Origin: Conidiobolus incongruus B7586
Lineage: Eukaryota > Entomophthoromycota > Entomophthoromycetes > Entomophthorales > Conidiobolaceae
Direction of reading: 5' to 3'
Length of the DNA: 20,617 bases
NCBI GenBank assembly: GCA_000697335.1
Contig: JNEM01006165.1
Location: forward strand, 1-20,617
Position 1 is the first letter of the stretch. Each line of letters begins with the position of its first letter. The position numbers were made by a program, and so were the translations under genes. Below are positions 12,052 to 20,617 of this stretch, in pieces. The notes beneath the pieces are model-generated. The model did not search any database and was not told where the DNA came from. It saw only the letters and a list, made by a program, of their open reading frames with translations.

Positions 12052-12978
12052 ATGAACCAAATCAAACTTGAACACGATAGTCTTTTGAATTCCGAATCTA
12101 CTTCTCACCATCACTTCCACTCCCTCCCTCAACCTCCTATCCTTCCACCTCCCGTTCTTCCTCACTCCAAACCTTATCCCACTTCTTATATGATGCCCAA
12201 CTTCCCTCAAGAGTCTATTGACCTTGCAATGTTTCCTCAAAATACGATGCAAGATCCTTCATCAATGTATCAACCTAGTCCTTATAATACGATGCCTCAA
12301 AATAGAATTCCTTCTGATTTTTCCCAAGTGACTTCAGCTTCATCATATATCTTGCCCAGCCACCACCATTCTATCCCTCCTCCCGTTTCTGGTCCTTGGG
12401 ACAACACTTCCCATCAGCACCAGGTCACTTCTCATCCTCACGCTCCTCATCCTCACCAATACCAAGATCCCTTCTACCCTAAGACATCATCTGTCCAATA
12501 CAGAGAATCACCTTGGCCCGTGTCAAGTGATCGTCCTTCCCCTCCCACCACCAATACTACCACTACTGCTCCAACCACTGCCAACACAACACCTTCATCC
12601 GTCCCCAAAACCAGCTCAGTCCCCGTTAACATTGATCCCCCTATGCCCACTACTTTAACTCCAGAAGAATTAGCTCATCTTCCCAAGCAAATTCAATTCC
12701 TTGCTCTCAATCCTCACTACCTCACTGGTGTCGCCAGTCCCCCCAGCCAAAAGACATCTCGTAGTGTTGCTCAACAACTCTTTGTCAAAGATATGGTATC
12801 ACAACGCTTCCCTTGCAAGCTTTGTGGACATAGCTTCATGAGAATTAACGGGCTCAAAAGGCATATTATGATGCATTTGAACATCAAACCATACAGATGC
12901 TCCATCTGCCAGAGGAAGTTCAGCCGAATTGACGTATATAAGCGACATGTTTCCCTCACTAAGTGTGCCCCTCACTAA
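12052..12978 (+). CDS. C2H2/C2HC zinc-finger DNA-binding protein, 308 aa
   Basis: A probable nuclear transcription factor. Residues 1-200 are low-complexity and likely disordered: His runs at about 19-23 and 104-106, an H/Q/P stretch at 121-138, a Pro-rich part at 25-43 and a Thr/Ser-rich part at 166-191. Residues 203-224 look like a short helix (PEELAHLP, then QIQFLALNP). Two fingers close the protein. Finger 1 has C255, C258, H271 and H275 (CX2CX12HX3H). The linker LNIKPYR follows, then finger 2 with C283, C286, H299 and C305 (CX2CX12HX5C). Helix residues are RINGLKR and RIDVYKR. Only three residues follow the last Cys. The start is well fixed: an in-frame TAA lies at 12043-12045 and A is at -3. 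No intron is needed inside the frame. The coding strand is very C-rich and G-poor. Tandem two-finger factors ending in KC are, as I recall, common in fungi. The exact orthologue, target and pathway cannot be named. Confidence 0.93.
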   Translation: MNQIKLEHDSLLNSESTSHHHFHSLPQPPILPPPVLPHSKPYPTSYMMPNFPQESIDLAMFPQNTMQDPSSMYQPSPYNTMPQNRIPSDFSQVTSASSYILPSHHHSIPPPVSGPWDNTSHQHQVTSHPHAPHPHQYQDPFYPKTSSVQYRESPWPVSSDRPSPPTTNTTTTAPTTANTTPSSVPKTSSVPVNIDPPMPTTLTPEELAHLPKQIQFLALNPHYLTGVASPPSQKTSRSVAQQLFVKDMVSQRFPCKLCGHSFMRINGLKRHIMMHLNIKPYRCSICQRKFSRIDVYKRHVSLTKCAPH

Positions 12979-13150
12979 ATATTTTATGATCCTTTGGTTG
13001 GATGAAGTGCATCCATCCATGTTGGATCTCTGTTCGATTGTAGGAGTGATTTCGTATTTTATCTTCCATAGCAAATCTAAGATTTTAAGCGCTCAATTCA
13101 TTCATTTACGCATTCTTTTCCCTCTTCTCACTACCTTGGAATATGAGTGA
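12979..13150 (+). other. Probable 3' UTR of the zinc-finger gene
   Basis: Composition stays close to that of the gene for about 170 nt past the stop and drops to desert levels after about 13150, which suggests the transcript end. A short hairpin GGATG-AAGTG-CATCC lies at 13000-13014. No AATAAA is close: the first good one is at 13358-13363. A 73-codon frame crossing the stop (12929-13150) has no family likeness and is taken as chance. Confidence 0.4.
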
Positions 13151-13690
13151 CATGACATTTCCAGATTACTATGGAAAATTAACCTATTTAACCCAATCTA
13201 CATTAACATATTCACCATATTAACCGATATAGAATTTCCAACAAAAAACAAAAATTATATATTCATTATATATAACGTCATTATTTAAAAATTAACGATT
13301 TTCGTTAACCTTCAACACTGTAAATTATTAATTATTAACTCTTTAGTGATCATTATTAATAAAAATCATTATTAAAAATTTAAATTCTTTATCTCTATTT
13401 TTTTATTAACTTATTTCATATCAAATCACCTAATCTTACTTATCAAAAAAATTTCCAAAAATAAATTTTTCAATTTTTTGAGGTGTAAATAGTCAAAAAG
13501 TGTCATATTAATTATTATTTTGTAAGATGATTTGATGCAATATAAATATTTAATTTAAAATATATTAATAATTATAATAGCGTTTGATTTTAATTAAATT
13601 TGTTAATTATAATCTAATATTAAGTGAATATATATATATATATTTGATATTGCTTTAATTATAATATTTTGATATTTTATAGAAAAATAT
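13151..13690. other. AT-rich spacer after the zinc-finger gene
   Basis: Nothing gene-like. It has an AATAAA word at 13358-13363 that could only serve a long 3' UTR, and an (AT)8 run. Confidence 0.6.
13628..13643. repeat. (AT)8 microsatellite
   Basis: Eight uninterrupted AT units in AT-rich spacer between the zinc-finger gene and the 13.7 kb palindrome cluster. Confidence 0.85.
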
Positions 13691-13743
13691 ATCCCATAAG
13701 ATTGAATCATAATAATCTGACATGAGTAATCAATGGCTTATTG

Positions 13744-13775
13744 CAGTTAAACCTTTCCAATCGATTGGAGAACTG
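13744..13775. repeat. 14-bp perfect palindrome with outer arms
   Basis: TCCAATCGATTGGA at 13756-13769 is a perfect palindrome: two CCAAT words head to head. CAGTT (13744-13748) and AACTG (13771-13775) are complementary outside it, with a 7-nt bulge on the left. Confidence 0.7.
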
Positions 13776-13799
13776 AAATAAAATCCAATATAACGGATT

Positions 13800-13845
13800 C
13801 ATAACACCCTGTTCCCTTTCATTGGTTGATCAAAAGGGAGTTATG
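13800..13845. repeat. Bulged 13-bp hairpin
   Basis: TCCCTTT (13813-13819) pairs with AAAGGGA (13833-13839), and CATAAC (13800-13805) with GTTATG (13840-13845), leaving a 7-nt left bulge. The 13-nt loop contains another ATTGG. It begins 24 nt after the palindrome and repeats its design. Confidence 0.65.
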
Positions 13846-14832
13846 AGCATAAATTTAAACAATTTGTAAACCTTTCTAATCACTGAATTTGTGTGTATTT
13901 ATTGCGAAATTTAGTAGCTATGTCTCACTATAAGATTTGTTTGAATCAAGCTCTAAAATTTACATTAATTTATTGATTCAATAATTTATTACCATTACTG
14001 AGTACTGGGTTGACTTATAATTTGAAAACTGTATGCAAAGCTGTGTTATATGAAAATATAAGATGGAAGTTAATATTTGAATATAATGAATTATAAATGA
14101 TTTTAACTTTCTAATCAAAAACTATATGAATATTTAATATTTAAATCGATTTTTTTATTATAATATAAGATTTGATTTTATCAATAGTTAGTAAAAAATT
14201 TCTTAAGTAAAAAGTTTAACAAAGACTATATTGATTAGTTGGACGTTTTTAAATAGAAATATAATAAAAATTTCTGAAAAATGAAGGCTGTATAAACTTT
14301 ACATGGTCAATATTTACATAATAATGATTCAAATTCATTATCACCTTTGAATACAAAAAATTGTACAATATAGGGAAATCATGTACAATAATTCTATATT
14401 ACCAAATATTGAAAAATATTCAACTTAAACTCAAAAATATTCCTAAAATTGAACAAAATACTATATAAGTTAGATTAATCCAACAACTTTAAAAAATATC
14501 GATCAATGATAATATACCTTGAAATTATTAATCATACATTTACATTCAACAACGTGTTCATAGAAATCATCTCGATTATTTAAAGTTGATAATATTAAAT
14601 TAATTAAATATATGAGAATATCATTAAACCTGACAATAATTTTAAAAATATTAGTTAACAGGTTGTAATACCTCTCATATATCAAGAGATTTTGTGAAAT
14701 GTTCAATTCATTGAAAAAATAATATGGGGTAATAAGATGACAAAAAGATTACTTAAATTTCTTAAATTAAATTTACAATTTTGTGTTATAGGAATTTACC
14801 TTGAGCATAAAAAAACAAGTTTAAAGTCAATA
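13846..14832. other. AT-rich spacer, nothing recognised
   Basis: The minus-strand 67-codon frame at 14503-14706 is Ile/Asn/Leu/Tyr-rich with desert composition and is judged chance. No RNA gene or repeat stands out. Confidence 0.55.
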
Positions 14833-14955
14833 GAGGGAGAACTTGGAAAAATCTGTTTCCAAATCGAAGATTTTAAAATGCTAAATATATCAATTATCAC
14901 TCCCTTCTCCCTCGTGAGATGTTTAGGGATTAGTATAATGGTTCAGATTCACCCA
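14833..14955 (+). other. Nested hairpins followed by a tRNA-like 5' half
   Basis: GAGGGAGAA (14833-14841) pairs with TTCTCCCTC (14905-14913). Inside it is TTGGAAA-AATCTG-TTTCCAA (14843-14862). Downstream, TAGTATAATGG (14931-14941) is an exact A box, followed by TTCAGATTCACCC, much like the 5' half of Gly/Asp/Glu tRNAs. No 3' half follows. A 75-codon frame (14737-14964) covers the stretch but has no family likeness. Confidence 0.35.
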
Positions 14956-15251
14956 AAAGCTTAGGCATATTACTTAATATATTATAATTTTTAATTAAAT
15001 TAATAGCCGAAATTGATTAATTAGATATTTTGAGCTAATAATTAAGTTACCTACTTGTATTTAGTTAAATTATACCTTCAATAAAATGTCACATTTTTAG
15101 CTCTAAAAATACTATCAAAATTCTTTTTCCTCGTATTACTAACCATTTTATCTTTTAATAATGCTCAAATTGATAGAGAAATATTCAAATTTGACTAAAA
15201 TTAAAATTTAATGGTAAGAGTCTTCCCAACATCAATTTAAATTAATTTAAC

Positions 15252-15374
15252 TGAGCAATCCACCTACTATTTTGATGCAATAGAGAAAAATGATTTCATA
15301 TTTCGATGATGGTGGGCATATAGATGGCCGGCCATGAGGTCGAAGATAATGAAAACGTGGTAGTGGATTACTCA
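15252..15374. repeat. Composite hairpin / foldback, about 123 nt
   Basis: The left arm 15252-15273 (TGAGCAATCCACC...) pairs with the right arm 15353-15374 (...GTGGATTACTCA): about 20 pairs, two of them G-U, with one mismatch and two single-base bulges. Inside, TTCGA (15302-15306) pairs with TCGAA (15340-15344) and the 12-bp palindrome ATGGCCGGCCAT lies at 15324-15335. No clear target-site duplication is seen outside, so a MITE is unproven. Confidence 0.6.
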
Positions 15375-15639
15375 TGATAATTTTAATAATCAATTTAAAT
15401 TTTATATTAGTGAACCTCACAAAAAATTTTAATTGAATCGAATTTAGTTTAAAGGCTGAAATCTTTAATTATCGTTAATTTTATTAAATTAATTGTTTAC
15501 TTACCAATGAATTGATGATATATTTTCAATATTCCGTTGAGTTGAGGCTTGTAGATCAAATATATTAGTAGATAGAGATTATTTACCTTATTAATTAGAA
15601 ATTAATTTATTCCAAATAGGATCAAACCATATACTCAAA

Positions 15640-16250
15640 TTATTTTACTATAAGGCCAAAATTTAATAAAAGCCGTAAATTTACCTAACTTTCATTATAT
15701 ATGACTCTCCGAGTGGAATAATTTATCACTGGCCATAAATAATATAAAATCCGCCGAATATGGCATTATTAACTATAGCTAGAGACAATAATCCAGTTAT
15801 TTGTACTATAACAAGGATAAGGATAAATTAACAGCCAGCTAGTAATCGGTGACAACTTCCCATTATGGTGAAGTTCCATGCCATGTGGGCAGACCTCCGA
15901 TGATTTTTCACTAGTGCAATAAACTAAAAATCATGTGCATATATAGTATTAAACCTTCATTATAGCTGCGCTCGGACCTTGTACACTGTGATACCTTATT
16001 ATTATGTTACTCAATATGACTTGCGCGACAGAACCTTAATTTTCCTGGATTACATTCGCCCGATCGTTTCGCCTATTTTGGTAGAATTAGTTTCGATTGA
16101 GCCCAGAGACGGCGATGTCAACAATTAGAATCATTTCTCGGTAAAACCCAAAGTACCCTGTTGGAAAAGTTCCCAATTAAACCATACCAAGAAACTTTGT
16201 GCTATTAGGTGGTGAAAACTTATAATAAACAATCATGATAAAATTAGTTT
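15640..16250. other. GC-raised island of unknown nature
   Basis: GC is near 40% against about 20% around it. The plus strand has a 66-codon stretch without ATG (15928-16128), with segments such as YDLRDRTLIFLDYIRP and ILVELVSIEPRDGD. The minus strand has open stretches of about 30-50 codons. No family is recognised. It could be an exon of an unseen spliced gene, decayed coding DNA, or a regulatory island. Confidence 0.25.
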
Positions 16251-16559
16251 CAGTTTCATCAATTATCACCGCTATCTTTTTGGATGTTGTCATTGTTTTG
16301 ATCATTTTTGCGATTTTATAGCCTTTACCAATTTCATAATATTAAATCCAATATTATTTAAATTTTATATTTTACGCGTGATGACTATTAAGAAGAGAAG
16401 GCAAAAACACGTAAATCGATAATATAATTTAAATAAATTCGATGAAAAATATGGGAAAGAGTGGAATTTTCTTTTCTAATAATTGATATTATAACAATTT
16501 AGCCATTAATATTTTTTTATTCTATACATTTTTTTACTTGGGTCAAATTTTACAATTGT

Positions 16560-17150
16560 TGAAAAAAATTGAGCTCAACTGGAGATATAAGTGAGTATTT
16601 AAAGGTTTGAAAATGGTTGAAGGCTTGGTGGATGTGTTGGCGATGTCCACCTTCAAGCTCCAATTCGCGTGGATTGAGCCATTCAATTTGGATACCCTGC
16701 TAACTCCCACTTTTCCATAATTTTTCTGAAAATTTTAAAATCTTAGTCCTTTCAAAATAATATGGGATTTTGAATTAAGTAATGAGTATTAAAGAATACT
16801 AAAATAAAATGATTACATAATATGAATTTGGTAATTCCTTCAAAAATTGAGGTAATGATTTTCTGCACAAATCTGATGAAACTGCGGGAAGTTTCTATTA
16901 CACAAGTGGATGTTCAGTCAAAATTTTAAGTCAGTACAAGATCAATCACTGATATAGTTCATGAGTAAGTGTAAATCTATAAGAGGTAAATATCGACAAG
17001 AACGCCGATATTCCTACTAATTTGTATAGGTTAAGCTTATAAAGGATATGGGCTCATATCCATCACCAAAACTATGAAAAGAACATCACCAACGAGTGGA
17101 TAAATTCACATTTCGTGATATTCAACTCACTTGAATCATATTGTGGAGTA
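16560..17150. other. GC-raised island with a short ORF and hairpins
   Basis: A 35-codon ATG frame at 16613-16720 ends LDTLLTPTFP, which faintly recalls the LLTPT segment of amidase-signature enzymes but is far too short to assign. The minus strand is also open there. Hairpins AATATCG/CGATATT (16989-16995 and 17006-17012) and GGATATG-GGCT-CATATCC (17044-17061) follow. CATCACCAA is repeated at 17061-17069 and 17084-17092. Nature unknown. Confidence 0.25.
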
Positions 17151-17639
17151 TATTAATTATGAAAAAACTGAATTTTGATCAATCTTACTAATAATACTTA
17201 TAAGGTAATATTTTTATAAAAATAAAGTTCATAAGATACCTTGACAATTACTAAAATAAATACTTGAATATCCACTGGGTTCTCACTCTGTGTTAAATAT
17301 CATGATTTTACCGTAGAATTTATCTCTGGTCATTTATACATTATTTATCTTATCATATGATAATAAAAAATTCCTTATATTTATTGTAAATAAATGGTAG
17401 GCAAAATGGAATAATAATATTATAATAAATATTAATTGATTAGAATGATTAATCCTCAAAATTCAATAATTTGAATTATAACTACACGGGAATATCAACG
17501 TATTTTTCAATACTATTTATATTATGCAACAATTATTAAAAAAATTTTTCTACACTGTATAGAAAATTTTTTTTAAATCAACGAATTAAAAATTAGTTCT
17601 ATTGTTTCCCATTAAATTTTCAATCTTTTATTAGTTATT

Positions 17640-18560
17640 CAATCTCCCTCTCATTATCACCCCCTTGCTCAAATTTAATATAGATATTAAATATCAAATT
17701 AGGTATTTCCTTTTTGGTTAACTCTGTTCCGATTTGAATCACTTTTCAATTTATATTGATTCGAACTCGATTCACTTTGGGGAATTTTTGGAGATCGGAA
17801 TCCTGTATATTACCAAATTGGGTATTTGCATAACTGTTTATTTTTTTTATTTCGTAGTATATTCCAAATTGGATTAACTTTATTAAACTAAACAAAAGTT
17901 GAAATACATTTTCTAAAATGATTATTTTTAATCACTTAATAACCCAATTTATCTTATCCTCTAACTTTAAAGTATCAAACTATTTTCATTTTGGAGGCCG
18001 TGATATTAAGATTCTTCGACTTATACTTCCAATTCTCCAAAGTTCTCAATATTCGAATCTGATAAAAATTTTATTAACCGAAATTCTATTTTAAAAAAAC
18101 AATCAGTTGAAAAATAATGAAAAATTTTTTAAAAAAATTCAAATTGGGGTAACAGTTGGTAAAAAGAAAAAAAAATTGAAAATTATGAAATCATCATTAT
18201 TTCAATATTGAACTCTAGCTCAATTACCTTAACAAAATTTATATTCCGATTTAAGTTATCAACTCCGATAATATTTATTATAATTGTTCATATTTAACAT
18301 TTTATTTATTGTTTTCTTGTTGATGAGTGAGACGGGTAAATATGGCTATACCAATTGTTTTAATACTTTTGAATACACCTTTATACCTATTGAATAAGTT
18401 TAATCAATATTTGAACTCTTTTAAGTAGTGAAATTCGTTTGAATATCTTGTTTCCGATAACTCAATATAGCATTTTCAAATTATCAATTCAAATGTTTTT
18501 GAACACTCGAACAAATCGGGAGATTACCTAATTTAAAAAATTGGTAAAAATTAATGGATT
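17640..18560. other. Mildly GC-raised spacer with recurring CAAATTGG words
   Basis: No gene seen. CCAAATTGG occurs at 17813-17821 and 17864-17872, and CAAATTGGGGTA near 18140. GATTCGAACTCGATTC near 17760 reads on the minus strand as a 9-of-11 B box but has no A box partner. Confidence 0.35.
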
Positions 18561-19677
18561 TTTTAGAATTTCTTTTAATTATATTAGAGTTATAATTTCA
18601 AATTCATAAAGATATTTGATGGTGGACTTTAGAATCAAAATGAAATGATTTCTACAAAGGAAAATTCTGCAATAATTCTTAATTCTAATTGAAGGTTATT
18701 TGAAAATATTCTATATTTAGAATTTTGTCCTCCAAATAGAGTTAATAAGAATACTAATAAAAAAATTGACCAATAGTTATCAAAATTAATTGAATAATAG
18801 TAAAGAACAGTTTTAAAATAGAATATATGGTTATGTAACGATGATATGATATAATATAATATTTTTATCTAGATATTCTATAATTAAATATTGTCACAAA
18901 TTTATTATATATTACCTGAAAGTTAGTTGAATATACAAATATGGTGATTCAGTATAAAATTATGATAATATCATCGAATAATATCATCATACAATGACTA
19001 AATCCCAGTTTAAATATAGAATATACGGTTTTATACATCAACAACGAACACTTCAATTTTTTTAGTCAAATATTTTCATAAATAGTTTCATATATATAAT
19101 TCTTAAATATAAATTTATTTGAATTGTTTGAATTTTAACAGGGTATTTTTAAATATCAAACATTGTATACAATGTTTTTTAATTAGAAAAATTTGATTAT
19201 ATAGTTGCGAGTATATTCTCGATAAATAATATGAGAGAAATTTTTTATATATAGCAAATGTCTAAATAAATTATATTATATATGTTAAATTAGCATCTTA
19301 GAATTAATATAAAATTCAACTTTTTAATTAAATTTTGAATGGATATATAATGAAATTTTTAAAATTTACATTTTTTATTAGAGTAAAAGTTGTGATTTGT
19401 CAATAGGATAAATGTTATAATAATGTGAAATGAAATGTAATAATAATAAATATAAATATTTTTTAGAATAATTAAAATTAGGAAATTAAAATATTTAAAA
19501 TTTGAGAAGAGTTGTGTGAAAATATAAAAGGGGAAATAATAGAAATGATACATAATATATTAAATCAATAATATTATTCAAAAATGATATATATAGATTA
19601 AAAAGTTTGATATAAGAGAACAATTTGGTTTGTACCATACTCTAGGTAATTCAAATTGAAAACATGTAATAATTTAA
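18561..19677. other. Very AT-rich spacer before tRNA-Asp
   Basis: Nothing gene-like. A loose 30-nt direct repeat (25 of 30 identical) at 18808-18837 and 19006-19035 is near chance at this composition. The 64-codon minus-strand frame 19359-19553 is almost all Phe/Ile/Tyr/Leu/Asn and is chance. Confidence 0.6.
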
Positions 19678-19684
19678 TCTTCGA

Positions 19685-19695
19685 TAGTATAGTGG
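19685..19695 (+). promoter_or_regulatory. Pol III A box of tRNA-Asp
   Basis: TAGTATAGTGG matches the A-box consensus TRGYNNARNNG at every fixed position. It is the internal TFIIIC-binding element within the D arm. Confidence 0.9.
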
Positions 19696-19727
19696 TGAGT
19701 ATACCCGCCTGTCACGCGGGTGACCTG

Positions 19728-19738
19728 GGTTCAATTCC
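19728..19738 (+). promoter_or_regulatory. Pol III B box of tRNA-Asp
   Basis: GGTTCAATTCC matches GGTTCRANYCC exactly. It starts 43 nt after the start of the A box, the usual distance for a tRNA with a short variable loop. Confidence 0.9.
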
Positions 19739-19775
19739 CAGTCGGAGAGTATATATAGCTTAAATACAAAAGTAA

Positions 19776-19781
19776 TTTTTT
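19776..19781 (+). terminator. Likely Pol III terminator after tRNA-Asp
   Basis: The first run of six T lies 27 nt past the discriminator base. Pol III stops at such runs, so a short trailer of about 30 nt is expected, trimmed before CCA addition. Confidence 0.75.
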
Positions 19782-20205
19782 CATAATATTTTTATATTTA
19801 TCAACATTTACAATTATTTATATTTATTAATTATAATTTTTTGTCTATATTTTTTAATTTTTATACTTCATTCTTAATACTTTTAATGAAGTTTATATAA
19901 TCTATTTTATTTAATACTTTTAGAATTATTTACAAAATTAGTAATCAATTAACCTTATTTTTTGTAATTTTCCCTCCTGTTTTAATTAATTCTTAATAGG
20001 TATATATTAACTAATACATATATTACCATTTTATTTTACTTATCAAAATATTAAGATATGGATATTTATTTATTTTTATTATTGAAACATAAAATTTTAT
20101 ATATTATTATGTTTTATTCAAACTTATTTGATTTTATATATTATAATAAATATACAAAAATAATGTTATTAGTGTAAAAATTAAATAATAGCATAATTTT
20201 GAAAT

Positions 20206-20238
<33 letters not shown>

Positions 20239-20617
20239 TATAAAATTAATAGCCTCTTTTATTGATAATAACTTTTTTCTATATTTTTGGTAAGCTTCTA
20301 ATATTTAAAAAATAATATTTTTATTAAAGACTGAAGTTTAATATTTTATAAATTAATTTAATTTATTTATAGGAATTTTTTTTCTTGTAAGCTATTTTTT
20401 TAATTGACTAAAATAATTATAATTATATAGGTTATAATTAAGTGAATATATTAGATATAATAATTATCTTTAGTTTTTTTTATATAAAAAATCTTTTATA
20501 ACTTTAACTTTATATATTTTATAATTATTATGTAAAATAATAAATATTATTAATTTATATTGAGAACATCATTTAAAAATTATTTTATTTAAAAAAATAA
20601 TATATAATTTACTATTA
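19782..20617. other. Extremely AT-rich right end
   Basis: About 8-10% GC by sample counts (for example 5 of 60 at 19801-19860). No gene, RNA or element seen apart from the (TAAA)n run at 20212. Confidence 0.7.
20212..20238. repeat. (TAAA)n microsatellite
   Basis: Six perfect TAAA units plus a partial one, in the most AT-rich part of the window. Confidence 0.95.

Larger units (their letters stand above)
19678..19749 (+). tRNA. tRNA-Asp (anticodon GTC)
   Basis: A complete 72-nt cloverleaf without intron. The acceptor stem 19678-19684 pairs with 19742-19748, with one U-G pair, and the discriminator G at 19749 is the base expected for Asp. The D stem is 19687-19690 with 19699-19702, including two wobble pairs. 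The anticodon stem 19704-19708 pairs perfectly with 19716-19720, and GTC sits at 19711-19713. The T arm is CTGGG-TTCAATT-CCCAG. CCA is not encoded, as in nuclear eukaryotic genes. It stands alone in very AT-rich DNA, with no other RNA gene near it. Confidence 0.97.

Noticed and set aside
12037-12252. 71-codon minus-strand frame across the zinc-finger start
   Set aside because: It is antisense to the well-supported gene, and its Arg/Gly-rich product mirrors the Pro/Ser/His codons of the real frame.
12771-13074. Minus-strand frames of 62 and 91 codons over the finger region
   Set aside because: They are antisense to the conserved finger codons, have no domain, and are explained by the composition of the real gene.
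12929-13150. 73-codon plus-strand frame overlapping the end of the zinc-finger gene
   Set aside because: Out of frame over the finger 2 end, no family likeness, and better explained as 3' UTR. An alternative 3' exon is possible but unsupported.
14503-14706. 67-codon minus-strand frame
   Set aside because: Low-complexity Ile/Asn/Leu/Tyr product with no start context or domain. Frames of this length are expected by chance.
16874-16952. TGATGA then CTGA, as in a C/D-box snoRNA
   Set aside because: The base before TGATGA is C rather than a purine, no terminal stem closes around the boxes, and no inner box pair is evident.
17755-17775. Minus-strand B-box-like GAGTTCGAATC
   Set aside because: No A box at a workable distance and no cloverleaf stems, so not a tRNA gene.
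18808-19035. 30-nt direct repeat about 200 nt apart (25 of 30 identical)
   Set aside because: With this base composition a handful of such pairs is expected by chance in 20 kb.
19359-19553. 64-codon minus-strand frame
   Set aside because: Product is almost only Phe, Ile, Tyr, Leu and Asn in DNA below 15% GC.
1-20617. CRISPR arrays, bacterial operons, rRNA genes, intact mobile elements
   Set aside because: No regularly spaced repeats, ribosome-binding sites, rRNA signatures, transposase or reverse-transcriptase motifs were seen on either strand.

Overview
The window looks like a stretch of AT-rich nuclear DNA from a eukaryote, most likely a fungus and perhaps an early-diverging one. Three things point that way. 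The single clear protein gene encodes a C2H2 zinc-finger factor with a long His/Pro/Ser/Thr-rich N-terminus and two C-terminal fingers, the second of a Cys2-His-Cys form ending in KC. The tRNA-Asp gene has internal Pol III A and B boxes, a downstream T-run and no encoded CCA. Gene and spacer also differ sharply in base composition: by eye about 47% GC in the coding region against about 20% in most spacer. The species cannot be fixed from this, and a non-fungal protist is not excluded.

Layout. Positions 1 to about 11.2 kb are an AT-rich gene desert. It holds microsatellites, a few weakly GC-raised patches (about 4.74-5.48 kb and 10.26-11.0 kb) that may be decayed coding DNA, and several tRNA-like scraps. 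From about 11.2 to 12.05 kb lies a GC-raised control region with CCAAT, CACGTG, TGACTCA, CACACCCAAC, ATTCGA and TATA-type words, and a 58-codon open frame in the presumed leader. The intronless zinc-finger gene is at 12052-12978 (+), with a 3' flank of similar composition to about 13.15 kb. From 13.7 to 17.1 kb there is no recognisable gene, but GC-raised islands recur and carry unusually good inverted repeats. The best is a composite hairpin at 15252-15374. From 17.6 to 18.6 kb the DNA is again slightly richer. From about 18.8 kb to the end GC falls to roughly 10%, interrupted only by tRNA-Asp(GTC) at 19678-19749 (+).

How the parts relate. The two genes are about 6.7 kb apart, are read by different polymerases and need not be linked. 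The main biological story is a DNA-binding regulator with an elaborate upstream region that contains words its own fingers might recognise. I did not find a clear novel multi-gene system. The most interesting unexplained material is the set of GC-raised, hairpin-bearing islands downstream of the regulator and the tRNA-derived fragments scattered in the desert.
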